From Chloroflexi bacterium AL-N1 (GTDB taxonomy: Bacteria; Chloroflexota; Chloroflexia; Chloroflexales; Roseiflexaceae): DNA of 64,000 bases. The stretch's first letter is position 1. Each line of letters opens with the position of its first letter. Positions 43,757 through 52,995 of the stretch are shown here, one piece after another. The position numbers and the translations under genes were made by a program. The notes beneath the pieces were generated by a model, which did not search any database, had not been told where the DNA came from, and was given only the letters and a program-made list of their open reading frames with translations. The stretch covers positions 154,994-218,993 of the forward strand of contig WYDT01000011.1 in NCBI GenBank assembly GCA_013122435.1. Direction: 5' to 3'.

Positions 43757-43886
43757 AGCAAAAATGGTAATCATACCAAAAAGGACTAAGGGGCATGCGA
43801 ATAGGAAAGTATGGGGTGCGCGTCGTACTCTATCGATGTGCGATCCGATCACACCGTCAAGGCGTGATCCCTAGGTGCTTGGAAAG

Positions 43887-44351
43887 CTACTTCTCAAATC
43901 CACGAACAAAAGCAAGCTGCTCCTCAGAAAGCAAAATGCACTGGACTCTTGTGCGGCGAATCTGTGCCTTTGCCTCTTCGAAGGTATACCCACGTTCGAG
44001 GTAATACAGATGCAGAATTGTTCCCGTTCGCCCCACCCCAGCATGGCAGTGTATCAGCAGTGGTCGCTTCTTTGCGGTTGCCTGAGCAACAATCTGGCTG
44101 ATTGCGTGTGCCTGATCAGAGGTTGGAGGGTGCTGGTCAGGCACAGGAACGTGAAAATAGGCCATGTCAAGATCGGTAAGTAAGGCAGGAGTGATTTCGC
44201 GTTGTGTAAAAAGCGGTTGTTCAGTGAGCGAGAGCAGCACCCGAATGCCCTGTTGATAGAGCGAATGCATGTCCTTTGCATCGAGCGGAATACCGCTAGC
44301 CGCCAGCAGGTCCGGTTCAATCCATGAAATTTTCATCCTATTCATTCCCAT
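43887..44351 (-). CDS. dual-specificity/tyrosine phosphatase-like protein
   Basis: A 154-residue cysteine-based phosphatase. The P-loop is LLIHCHAGVGRTGT (CX5R), and the general-acid Asp is likely in VPVPDQHPPT. This layout matches small dual-specificity phosphatases that act on phosphoproteins, phosphoinositides or RNA caps. The start may be ATG 44351 or ATG 44336. Transcribed alone; the acquired block ends just to its left. Substrate unknown. Confidence 0.88.
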   Translation of the reverse strand: MGMNRMKISWIEPDLLAASGIPLDAKDMHSLYQQGIRVLLSLTEQPLFTQREITPALLTDLDMAYFHVPVPDQHPPTSDQAHAISQIVAQATAKKRPLLIHCHAGVGRTGTILHLYYLERGYTFEEAKAQIRRTRVQCILLSEEQLAFVRGFEK

Positions 44352-44656
44352 CTAATATACAGGAGGAGTACTTGAAAATGCACCAACTCTATTTCCTGAC
44401 CCAACGCTCCAATACTCTAACGTTCCAATGCTCCAACGCCCAACTGGTAAACAGATTGTTCCCTTCTATGGCGATCTCTTAATCCATGCTTATCCATTCT
44501 ATCACTATGATAAAGGGTGAATGTCTTATGGTACAATGCCATATCATCCACATAACAAGATCCATACGCCAATGATGGTGTAGTTAGCGCGCATGAAAGG
44601 AGGGGCACACCTCCCTACTATGTATACAGGTAGTAGCCTATGTGTGTCAAAGTCTT
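44352..44656. other. intergenic region upstream of mutA
   Basis: It contains degenerate short repeats of AACGTTCCAATGCTCCAACG type at about 44402-44443, similar to the hairpin after hemL, and a GGAGG/CCTCC stem-loop at 44599-44614. TACAAT at 44532-44537 may be a -10. No gene is supported; a 27-codon reading from the ATG at 44593 overlaps the mutA start and is doubtful. Confidence 0.4.
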
Positions 44657-46819
44657 ATGGATGCAGTATCACCTAATGGTGCTCACTTATCGGAAGAACA
44701 ACGCGAACGTTTGTTAGCAGAGTTCTCTGCTTCCTCATATGAAGAGTGGCGTCAGGTCGCTGAAAAAGGCTTGAAAGGTGCTCCATTTGAGAAAAAACTC
44801 ATCACCCGCATGTACGAAGATATCGCTTTACAACCACTGTACTGGCCACACGATGTTGAGGGACTAGCGCATCTCGATGCCTTACCGGGAACATCGCCAT
44901 ATGTGCGTGGCGCAACTGCGGCTGGTGCTCAGGCGCACCCCCGAGAGATAGCGCAAACGTTGCTGTATGGTGACCCTGTGGAGTGGAACAAGGCTCTACA
45001 ACACGATCTTGCACACGGACAAACAGCGATTGAACTTACACCCGACACCGCCACTCGTACTGGACGCGATCCTGATCAGGCACACGTTAACGAGGTAGGC
45101 ATCAATGGTCTCTCGTTTGCAACTGTCGCTGATCTCGAACAGGCGCTCGAAGGCATTGATACAACGCAAACACCACTCTTTATTGACACAGGAGCCACAT
45201 CACTCGCTATCACCGCATTGCTGATCGCCCTGACACGTCAGCGTGGGCAAACCGCCGCGAACCTGCGTGGGGGTGTAACAGCCGATCCACTGGGAATGTT
45301 GGCCACCACGGGAACACTCCCACTCGCATTGGAAGCTGCGTACCACGATATGGCACAAGTGACCAAATGGGCCAGCACACACGCACCGCAACTGTTCACT
45401 ATTGGCGTACACAGCCATCCCTACCATGAAGGCGGAGGCAGTGCCGTACAAGAATTAGCCTTTGTACTGTCCACAGCAGTTGAGTACCTGCGAGCAATGC
45501 AACATCGGGATCTCACCGTTGATGTGGTTGCACCACGGATGCGTTTTGGCTTCTCAGTCAGTGGACACGTCTTTATGGAGGTTGCCAAATTACGTGCGGC
45601 ACGGCTCCTTTGGTCGAAGATTATTGAGGCGTTTGGTGGTGATACCCCAGCACAACCCATGACTACCCACGTCAAAACGGCACTCCGCAACAAGACGATC
45701 TACGATCCTTATGTCAACATGTTACGTACTACGATGGAAGCCTTTGCAGGAACTATTGGCGGATGTACCAGCCTGCAAGTTGGCTGCTTTGATGAAGTGG
45801 TACGTCCCCCGGATGAGTTTGCACGACGTATGGCTCGTAACACCCAGCTTATTTTGCGTGATGAGAGCCACCTTGATCAGGTCATCGATCCGGCAGGCGG
45901 TTCGTGGTATATCGAGGCGCTGACCGATGCCGTTGCCCGCAAGTCATGGGCGTTGTTCCAGGATGTTGAACGGTATGGTGGCATGGCCAAAGCCCTTCAG
46001 GATGGCTTCCCACAAGAGCAGATCGTTGAAGTAGTCACACGCCGCGATGCAAACCTGGCCACCCGCAAAGATGTCCTGGTAGGCACGAATATGTACGCCA
46101 ACCCTAGCGAAAAGCCACTGGAAGCACATCCCATCGATGCCAATGCCGTTTACCAGCGACGGCGTGATGCTATCGTCGATTATCGCGCCAACAATCGTGT
46201 TGATATAACCAATAAGTTGTCGCAACTCATCAACGCAACTGCCGAACACCGTTGGGAGGCTGCAGTTGTGGCAGCGTGGTCGGGCGCGACTATTGGTGAA
46301 CTGAGCCAGGCATTGTCTCCCAACACCGACACACTGCCCTCCATCAGTCCACTACATCCTTATCGCATTGCCCAACCATTCGAGGAGTTACGTGATGCGG
46401 TCGAGGCGTACACCAGCAATACCGGCGCCCGACCAAAGGCATTTCTCGCCAACATGGGGCCGGTTGGTCAGCACAAAGCCCGTGCCGATTTTGCGACCGG
46501 GTTCCTGCAAGTCGCCGGGATCGATGTCGTCACCAATCTGGGTTTTGCCAGCGTTGACGAAGCGGCACAGGCAGCTATCGAGTCCGGTGCGCCTATCGTA
46601 GTGTTGTGCTCAACTGATGAAAACTACCCTGAGATTGTGCCTTCACTAGTACCACAGATCAAATCTGCCCGACCACATACCGCTGTTCTTCTCGCGGGAT
46701 ACCCAGTTGAGCAGATCGAACATTATCAAGCTGTTGGCGTCGACGAGTTTATCCATTTGCGAGCTAATGCCCGCCAGATACTGGCTCGCCTATTAGAGCT
46801 GATCGGGGTAGCCACATGA
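44657..46819 (+). CDS. mutA: methylmalonyl-CoA mutase, small (non-catalytic) subunit
   Basis: 720 residues from ATG 44657 (a GTG at 44642 is in frame). Residues about 30-540 form the mutase TIM barrel (EEWRQVAEKGLKGAPFEKKL, SSTAVEYL-like and GGCTSLQVGCFDEVV segments) and residues about 580-720 a B12-binding-like fold. The cobalamin-ligand motif DxHxxG is absent (the region reads GPVGQHKAR), as expected for the non-catalytic subunit. With mutB it interconverts methylmalonyl-CoA and succinyl-CoA in propionate metabolism. Its stop overlaps the mutB start (ATGA). Confidence 0.93.
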   Translation: MDAVSPNGAHLSEEQRERLLAEFSASSYEEWRQVAEKGLKGAPFEKKLITRMYEDIALQPLYWPHDVEGLAHLDALPGTSPYVRGATAAGAQAHPREIAQTLLYGDPVEWNKALQHDLAHGQTAIELTPDTATRTGRDPDQAHVNEVGINGLSFATVADLEQALEGIDTTQTPLFIDTGATSLAITALLIALTRQRGQTAANLRGGVTADPLGMLATTGTLPLALEAAYHDMAQVTKWASTHAPQLFTIGVHSHPYHEGGGSAVQELAFVLSTAVEYLRAMQHRDLTVDVVAPRMRFGFSVSGHVFMEVAKLRAARLLWSKIIEAFGGDTPAQPMTTHVKTALRNKTIYDPYVNMLRTTMEAFAGTIGGCTSLQVGCFDEVVRPPDEFARRMARNTQLILRDESHLDQVIDPAGGSWYIEALTDAVARKSWALFQDVERYGGMAKALQDGFPQEQIVEVVTRRDANLATRKDVLVGTNMYANPSEKPLEAHPIDANAVYQRRRDAIVDYRANNRVDITNKLSQLINATAEHRWEAAVVAAWSGATIGELSQALSPNTDTLPSISPLHPYRIAQPFEELRDAVEAYTSNTGARPKAFLANMGPVGQHKARADFATGFLQVAGIDVVTNLGFASVDEAAQAAIESGAPIVVLCSTDENYPEIVPSLVPQIKSARPHTAVLLAGYPVEQIEHYQAVGVDEFIHLRANARQILARLLELIGVAT

Positions 46820-49005
46820 GCACAAATCCTGATTTCACAACCATGAATTATGAAGCGGCTGCTGCTGATGCAGATATCCAAACCTGGCGCACACAATTTG
46901 AGCGCGAAACAGGGCAATCGTTTGATACGTTTATCTGGAATACCATGGAGCAGATCGACGTACAACCACTGTACACTGCAGACAATCTACAGGGATTGGA
47001 GCATCTCGCATATACGGCTGGTATTCCACCTTTTTTGCGTGGCCCTTACCCAACCATGTATGTCACACGCCCGTGGACGGTGCGGCAGTACGCTGGTTTT
47101 TCGACGGCGGAAGAGAGCAACGCCTTCTATCGGCGCAACCTGGCCGGTGGGCAAAAAGGACTGTCAGTCGCATTTGATCTGGCTACCCATCGCGGGTATG
47201 ACTCCGACCATCCACGAGTCGTCGGCGATGTCGGCAAAGCTGGTGTGGCCATTGACTCAATCCTCGATATGAAAATTCTGTTTGATGGTATTCCACTCGA
47301 CCAGATGTCGGTCTCGATGACCATGAACGGTGCTGTCGTTCCAGTGATGGCCTTCTATATCGTGGCCGCCGAGGAACAGGGCGTCAAACAAGAGCAACTG
47401 ACTGGCACCATCCAGAACGATATCCTCAAAGAGTACATGGTACGAAACACCTATATCTATCCGCCGGAACCATCGATGCGGATTATTAGTGATATCTTTC
47501 AGTACACGGCGCAACATATGCCCAAGTTCAACAGCATCAGCATCTCTGGCTACCATATGCAGGAAGCCGGAGCCACCGCCGATCTCGAACTGGGCTATAC
47601 GCTTGCGGATGGCCTGGAGTATGTTCGCACGGGTGTTAACTCAGGACTCGACATCGATGGCTTTGCACCACGACTCTCGTTCTTCTGGGCGATTGGCATG
47701 AACTACTTTATGGAGATCGCTAAGATGCGCGCTGGCCGTCTGCTCTGGTCGAAGATTATCAAGCAGTTCAACCCGAGCAATCCCAAATCGATGGCGCTCC
47801 GCACGCACTGCCAAACGTCGGGGTGGAGCCTCACCGAGCAGGATCCGTTTAACAACGTCGTACGAACCTGTATCGAGGCGATGGCTTCCGCACTTGGTCA
47901 CACGCAATCGCTCCATACCAACTCACTTGACGAAGCAATTGCGCTCCCAACCGACTTCTCGGCACGGATCGCCCGTAACACACAGCTCTTTTTGCAAGAC
48001 GAGACAGGCATCTGTCAGGTCATCGATCCCTGGGGCGGCTCCTACTATGTCGAGAAACTCACTGACTCACTGATGCGTCGTGCATGGGCACACATCGAGG
48101 AGATCGAGTCACTCGGTGGTATGGCCAAAGCTATTGAAACCGGCTTGCCAAAATTGCGTATCGAAGAGGCCGCCGCCCGTCGCCAGGCCCATATCGACGC
48201 CAAAAAGGAAACTATTATCGGTGTCAACCAATATCGGCTGGACCATGAAGACCCGATTGATATTCTCGAAGTCAACAACACTGCTGTCCGTGAGTCGCAG
48301 TTACAACGGCTAGCACAATTGCGCGCTGACCGCGACGAGACTCGCGTGAAGTCAGCGCTTGGTGCACTGGCCGAGGCGGCACAAACAGGTACGGGTAATA
48401 TCCTGGAACTATCCATCGAGGCTGCCCGATCCCGCGCATCGCTCGGCGAAATCTCCGATGCTATGGAACAGACATTTGGCCGACACAAAGCGGTTATTCG
48501 CTCAATCTCAGGGGTGTACAGCGGTGAGTTTGGCGATGATGAAGAAATCACGACTGTCCGTTCAATGACCGATGAGTTTGAGTTACGTGAAGGCCGTCGC
48601 CCACGTATTGTGATTGCGAAAATGGGGCAGGATGGCCACGACCGTGGGGCTAAAGTCATCGCGACGGCATTTGCAGATCTTGGTTTTGATGTCGACATTG
48701 GTCCATTGTTCCAGACACCCGAAGAAGTTGCCCAACAGGCGATTGAGAACGATGTCCACATCATTGGCATGAGCTCGCTGGCAGCAGGCCATAAGACTTT
48801 GCTACCCCAACTGGTGGACGCACTCGCAGCACTTGGTCGCGATGATATTATGGTTGTGATCGGTGGCGTTATTCCAGCACAGGATTACGCGTTCCTGAAG
48901 GAACATGGCGCAGCAGCGATCTTTGGACCAGGCACCGTCATTCCGGTCGCGGCCCAAAAGGTTTTGGAAGCACTCAACGAACGTCTCGTTGATGAAACGG
49001 TATGA
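46816..49005 (+). CDS. mutB: methylmalonyl-CoA mutase, large catalytic subunit
   Basis: A 729-residue adenosylcobalamin enzyme. Family marks are IPPFLRGPYPTMYVTRPWTVRQYAG, the substrate-binding AFDLATHRGYDSDHPRV, SVSMTMNGAV and DPWGGSYYVEKLT. The C-terminal B12 domain carries the lower-ligand motif DGHDRG and the cobalamin-binding GMSSLAAGH. Complete and of family length. It overlaps mutA by four bases and is followed by meaB, so the three genes form one operon for propionyl-CoA use or synthesis. Confidence 0.97.
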   Translation: MSTNPDFTTMNYEAAAADADIQTWRTQFERETGQSFDTFIWNTMEQIDVQPLYTADNLQGLEHLAYTAGIPPFLRGPYPTMYVTRPWTVRQYAGFSTAEESNAFYRRNLAGGQKGLSVAFDLATHRGYDSDHPRVVGDVGKAGVAIDSILDMKILFDGIPLDQMSVSMTMNGAVVPVMAFYIVAAEEQGVKQEQLTGTIQNDILKEYMVRNTYIYPPEPSMRIISDIFQYTAQHMPKFNSISISGYHMQEAGATADLELGYTLADGLEYVRTGVNSGLDIDGFAPRLSFFWAIGMNYFMEIAKMRAGRLLWSKIIKQFNPSNPKSMALRTHCQTSGWSLTEQDPFNNVVRTCIEAMASALGHTQSLHTNSLDEAIALPTDFSARIARNTQLFLQDETGICQVIDPWGGSYYVEKLTDSLMRRAWAHIEEIESLGGMAKAIETGLPKLRIEEAAARRQAHIDAKKETIIGVNQYRLDHEDPIDILEVNNTAVRESQLQRLAQLRADRDETRVKSALGALAEAAQTGTGNILELSIEAARSRASLGEISDAMEQTFGRHKAVIRSISGVYSGEFGDDEEITTVRSMTDEFELREGRRPRIVIAKMGQDGHDRGAKVIATAFADLGFDVDIGPLFQTPEEVAQQAIENDVHIIGMSSLAAGHKTLLPQLVDALAALGRDDIMVVIGGVIPAQDYAFLKEHGAAAIFGPGTVIPVAAQKVLEALNERLVDETV

Positions 49006-49015
49006 ATGGGAACCT

Positions 49016-50146
49016 ATGGCTGATCAATCACACCGTCCTGAATGGGTTCCCGCAGAAGGTGGCGACGCTTTCGCAACACAGGTAACACCGGGTGTTGAAG
49101 GTGGACACGATGGTATGTCAACCAAATCACGTCGTACGGCAGGGGGGGCATCCCGCCCCCGTCGCCGCCGCCTGACGAACGACGAGTATGTGCATGGTGT
49201 GCTTGAGGGCAACCGCACCATTCTGGCACGTACGATTACCCTGGTAGAAAGCAATGCACAGGCACATGTTGAGCAGGGGCAGGAAGTACTCCGCCAATTG
49301 ATGCCCCACACAGGACGCTCGATCCGGGTCGGCATCACGGGCGTACCTGGCGTCGGCAAGAGTACCTTTATCGAGGCACTGGGCTGCCTGCTCTGTGATC
49401 GCGGTCATCGAGTCGCCGTATTAGCGGTCGACCCGAGCAGCAGTGTGACCCGTGGCAGCATCCTGGGTGACAAAACCCGCATGGAGCAACTCGCCCGTCG
49501 CCCCGAGGCTTTTATACGCCCATCGCCGTCGGCAGGCACACTAGGTGGTGTTGCACGCAAAAGCCGCGAAACCATACTGGTGTGTGAAGCGGCTGGATTC
49601 GATGTCATTCTGGTTGAGACCATGGGGGTTGGCCAGAGCGAAATCACAGTACGCTCGATGGTCGATTTTTTTATGTTGTTGATGCTAACCGGTGCCGGTG
49701 ATGAGCTTCAGGGCATCAAAAAAGGTGTGATCGAAATGGCAGACGCGTTGCTGATCAACAAAGCCGATGGCGATAATAAGCTGCGTGCCCAGGCTGCGAA
49801 GGCTGATTATATGCAAGCACTCCACTATCTTGCATCGACAACCCAAGGATGGCGACCACAGGTAGAGACCTGTTCTGCGCTTACAGGTGAAGGCATCGCC
49901 GCAGCCTGGAAACTGGTTGAGCAGTTTTGCCAGATAACGACGGAATCAGGTGGATTTGCAGAGCGCCGTCGCTCACAGACGCTCGATTGGGTTAATACCC
50001 TGATCGAAGAATATCTGCGAACCAGTTTTTTTCAGCATCCGGCTATCGTCGAGCAGATACCGCAGATCAAAGCAGCGGTTGCGGATGGGACAATGCCCGC
50101 CACGGCAGCAGCGCAGGCGTTGGTGCGCGTCTTTGAATCACGATAA
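49016..50146 (+). CDS. meaB: methylmalonyl-CoA mutase-associated GTPase MeaB
   Basis: A G3E-type GTPase that protects methylmalonyl-CoA mutase and gates cofactor loading. Walker A GVPGVGKSTFIEALG, the AVDPSSSVTRGSILGDKTRM segment, VETMGVGQSE and the base-specificity motif INKAD are intact. About 60 extra N-terminal residues, basic and low-complexity (SRPRRRRL), precede the conserved LTNDEYVHGVLEGNR. The start at ATG 49016 is chosen because earlier in-frame starts lie within mutB. Last gene of the mut operon. Confidence 0.95.
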   Translation: MADQSHRPEWVPAEGGDAFATQVTPGVEGGHDGMSTKSRRTAGGASRPRRRRLTNDEYVHGVLEGNRTILARTITLVESNAQAHVEQGQEVLRQLMPHTGRSIRVGITGVPGVGKSTFIEALGCLLCDRGHRVAVLAVDPSSSVTRGSILGDKTRMEQLARRPEAFIRPSPSAGTLGGVARKSRETILVCEAAGFDVILVETMGVGQSEITVRSMVDFFMLLMLTGAGDELQGIKKGVIEMADALLINKADGDNKLRAQAAKADYMQALHYLASTTQGWRPQVETCSALTGEGIAAAWKLVEQFCQITTESGGFAERRRSQTLDWVNTLIEEYLRTSFFQHPAIVEQIPQIKAAVADGTMPATAAAQALVRVFESR

Positions 50147-50150
50147 AAGA

Positions 50151-50180
50151 AGCAGCCTGTGTAGGTTCAAACAGGCTGCT
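50151..50180 (-). terminator. terminator between meaB and the secreted-protein pseudogene
   Basis: AGCAGCCTGT and ACAGGCTGCT form a perfect 10-pair stem with a 10-base loop. On the minus strand TCTTTTATC follows. It starts 4 bases after the meaB stop and may slow that transcript too. Confidence 0.7.
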
Positions 50181-50569
50181 CCAAATTGAAAGAGAGCATG
50201 ATGTTCGTTTACAAGCTCCAGGGCCATGGGAACGGGAATAGGCTATATTGCCAGTACTGCCAGATCCACGACTTTGGCTTAAGATAGTACCATCAATCTT
50301 GACCGTAGCTTCGTAGCTATAGTCACCGTCAATGATTTTGGTCACAGTCAAAGTACCACCAGCCTGTGTAGTGGTTTCACCGTTGATGGTTACGATAAGT
50401 TCCACACGGCCTCACATCCTTCGGCGGAAGCAGTCACACTGACTTCATTGTTGGAGGTAGACGAGAATGTATCGGTTGAGCAGAATGACTGAGTTGCCGG
50501 AGCAGCAGAACCAAAACCAAGTGTAAAAGCGATGGCAATCATACCGATAATTGAAAAAATCTTTTTCAT
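50181..50569 (-). pseudogene. small secreted protein, frameshifted
   Basis: Starts at ATG 50569 after AGAGGAGG with a typical signal peptide (MKKIFSIIGMIAIAFTLGFG, ending SAAPA). The frame stops at TAA after about 58 mature residues, while a neighbouring frame continues with beta-rich sequence (ELIVTINGETTTQAGGTLTV, then DYSYEATVKIDGTILSQSR). The switch is near 50405, in GGCCGTGTGGAACTT. The second frame would run through the terminator, so the proper end lies near 50195-50215. Unknown function; a broken or mis-read gene. Confidence 0.6.
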
Positions 50570-50667
50570 ACAAAACCTCCTCTTTGTGATGATTTGGTTC
50601 GAAGAAGCCCGAAGAGGTCATAGCTTATAACATTAGGTATTCACATTAGTTACGAGAGGAACAGGTC

Positions 50668-51360
50668 ATGGTTGGATCTGTTACATTGTCACGGCCCATT
50701 AACATCGTTTTGTTAGGGCCACCCGGCTCCGGGAAGAGCACGGTTTCAGAAGCATTGGCGGCACATCATAATCTTGTTACTATTGCAACGGGGCAGCGAC
50801 TCCGCGCAGAGATAGCTGCTCGTAGTGTCTTGGGACGTTCGATTTCTGGCTATCTTGATCATGGCCAACTCATTCCCGATTCACTGATGGATCGTTTATT
50901 ACGAACCTATCTTGACTCGTTAGATCCCGAACGTGGTTTTTTGCTGGACGGTTATCCCCGTACGATTGCACAAGCCACCGGCTTGATTGGCATTATGGCC
51001 GATTACCAACACATTCTGGATGCTGTTGTCGCACTAGAGGTTGATGACGAAGAGATTGTACGTCGCTTGAGTGGTCGGCGTATTTGTGAAGGAGCAGGCG
51101 AACAATTTCCTATTCACATCGACGATCTCACGAGTATTATTCGGTGTCGGGAGCGTGGTGGCCATCCGGTACAACGCGATGATGATCGCCCTGAGGTGGT
51201 ACGTCAACGCATTGCAGTGTATCATGATCAAACACACCCGCTGCTTGAGTTTTATGAGCAGCAAGAACTCTTGTTGCGTGTCAATGCGGTAGGGTCATCA
51301 GCGGAAGTATTTCGTCGGATCGAAACGGCTTTAGAGGAACGTATTGCCACCCTTGGATAA
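50668..51360 (+). CDS. adk: adenylate kinase
   Basis: Interconverts ATP plus AMP with two ADP. The P-loop is LLGPPGSGKST, followed by the AMP site TGQRLR and FLLDGYPRT. The LID region begins GRRICEGAGEQF and ends RCRERGGHPVQRDDDRPEVVRQRI. Family LIDs with zinc carry four cysteines; here two remain, so zinc binding is doubtful. At 230 residues it is slightly long at the N-terminus. GAGGAACAGGTC precedes the ATG. It lies 30 bases before glgA, probably co-transcribed. Confidence 0.9.
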   Translation: MVGSVTLSRPINIVLLGPPGSGKSTVSEALAAHHNLVTIATGQRLRAEIAARSVLGRSISGYLDHGQLIPDSLMDRLLRTYLDSLDPERGFLLDGYPRTIAQATGLIGIMADYQHILDAVVALEVDDEEIVRRLSGRRICEGAGEQFPIHIDDLTSIIRCRERGGHPVQRDDDRPEVVRQRIAVYHDQTHPLLEFYEQQELLLRVNAVGSSAEVFRRIETALEERIATLG

Positions 51361-51390
51361 CGTCTTTAGTTATACAAAAGAACATAACCT

Positions 51391-52908
51391 ATGACAAACG
51401 CCCCACTGAATATTTTGATGATGTCGGCTGAGATGGTGCCATTTGCGAAAACAGGGGGAATGGCTGATGTAGTTGGTGTATTGCCGAAGGTACTCAAGGC
51501 ACAGGGGCATGATGTGCGTATTACATTACCAGGGTACCGTCGTATTCACCGCGGGGGCTTCGATTGGTCGCCCCCGCTTGCCACCTATACGGTTCCTATG
51601 GATGGAAATCCAGCACAGGCAGCTATTATCCAGACCACTATTCCAACACCTGCAGGAAATGTTCCGGTTTATCTGATCGAAAACGACCATTACTATAACC
51701 GTGATGGCATCTATATGTATGAAGATGATGCAGATCGATTTATCTTCTTCTGCCGTGCAGTACTCGAAGGCATGAAAGAACTTGATTGGTATCCCGACAT
51801 CATCCATTGTCACGACTGGCAAACCGCGATTGTCCCGAACTGGCTGAAGACGATTTACAAGGATGATCCCTTCTACACACAGACCGCCTGTATCTATACC
51901 ATTCACAATCTCGCCTACCAGGGTATCTTTGGACATCGTGTTTTGGAGATCGCCGGTGTCGATGAGTATGGCTTTATTGCCCATCCCGATCTTCCCCATC
52001 TCAATGATGTTGTCGATTTTATGGGTCGTGGTATTTTCTACGCCGATATCGTGAATACCGTAAGTGAAACCTATGCCCGTGAGATTCTGGAACCAGAGTT
52101 TGGCGAGGGATTGGACCCTATTCTCCGTGATCGGCGGGATCGTTTGTATGGCATTTTGAACGGGATTGATGTTGAGTTGTACAATCCAAAACACGACGAG
52201 TATATCGCCGATTCCTATGATATCGTTGACATTGCACCCAAGATGGCGTGTAAGGTTGATTTACAACGCGCAGCCCAGCTTCCACAACGGCCTCATATTC
52301 CCCTTATTGGTATCATTTCACGACTTACCGACCCCAAAGGTTTCGATCTTATCAGCAGCATTATCGAGTCATTACTCCAGAATCACGATGTACAGATGGT
52401 GGTGCTGGGAACCGGTGAGCAACGGTATCACGATCAATTCAATACCATCCAGGCACGTTTTTCGCAGAAGATGAAGCTTTTCTTCACCTTTAATGCCGCG
52501 CTGGCACATAAGATCTATGCTGGTTCAGATATGTTTTTAATGCCATCACGTTTTGAGCCCTGTGGTCTTGGTCAGATGATTGCACTACGCTATGGTTCGA
52601 TTCCGATTGTACGCGAGACAGGTGGGCTGGCCGATACCGTGACCAACTTCGATCCTGCAACCGACATCGGTAACGGATTCTCGTTCCAACCCTACGACTC
52701 AATGGCACTCTATGCCACGCTGGTCCGTGCGCTGGAGACCTACCGCCATCCACGCGTGTGGAAACAACTGGTGCTCCGTGCCATGTCGGCTGATCATTCC
52801 TGGCAAACCTCAGCGCGACGGTACGAAGATTTGTATCGCCGGGCTATGGCCGTGCGGAGTGGGCAAACAGCACAGGAGACCTATCAGGAAGATCAGGACA
52901 TACGGTAG
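51391..52908 (+). CDS. glgA: glycogen/starch synthase (GT5)
   Basis: A 505-residue glycosyltransferase family 5 enzyme elongating alpha-1,4-glucan from ADP- or UDP-glucose. The N-terminal KTGGMADVVGVLPK loop binds the sugar nucleotide. CHDWQTAIVPNWL, TIHNLAYQGIFG, YADIVNTVSETYAREI, NGIDVELYNPK and the C-terminal FEPCGLGQMIALRYGSIPIVRETGGLADTV are all present. A 9-pair hairpin (GGTAGGTGG/CCACCTACC, 52904-52930) overlaps the stop codon and may end the transcript. No other glg gene is in the window. Confidence 0.95.
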   Translation: MTNAPLNILMMSAEMVPFAKTGGMADVVGVLPKVLKAQGHDVRITLPGYRRIHRGGFDWSPPLATYTVPMDGNPAQAAIIQTTIPTPAGNVPVYLIENDHYYNRDGIYMYEDDADRFIFFCRAVLEGMKELDWYPDIIHCHDWQTAIVPNWLKTIYKDDPFYTQTACIYTIHNLAYQGIFGHRVLEIAGVDEYGFIAHPDLPHLNDVVDFMGRGIFYADIVNTVSETYAREILEPEFGEGLDPILRDRRDRLYGILNGIDVELYNPKHDEYIADSYDIVDIAPKMACKVDLQRAAQLPQRPHIPLIGIISRLTDPKGFDLISSIIESLLQNHDVQMVVLGTGEQRYHDQFNTIQARFSQKMKLFFTFNAALAHKIYAGSDMFLMPSRFEPCGLGQMIALRYGSIPIVRETGGLADTVTNFDPATDIGNGFSFQPYDSMALYATLVRALETYRHPRVWKQLVLRAMSADHSWQTSARRYEDLYRRAMAVRSGQTAQETYQEDQDIR

Positions 52909-52930
52909 GTGGGTGAGCCATCCACCTACC
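52904..52930 (+). terminator. hairpin over the glgA stop codon
   Basis: GGTAGGTGG (52904-52912) and CCACCTACC (52922-52930) pair perfectly with a 9-base loop; the TAG stop at 52906-52908 is inside the stem. No U-run follows. Confidence 0.5.
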
Positions 52931-52995
52931 GGCTATGATGCTTGGCTTCCCGACATGTTAATATTGAATGACCATTGATATGTGGTTATACCTAT

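Noticed and set aside
44593..44676. Short leader peptide upstream of mutA
   Set aside because: The 27-codon frame has a poor ribosome site, overlaps the mutA start and shows no attenuation structure.
48045..48770. 241-codon minus-strand open frame inside mutB
   Set aside because: Serine- and arginine-rich shadow of the catalytic subunit with no independent support.
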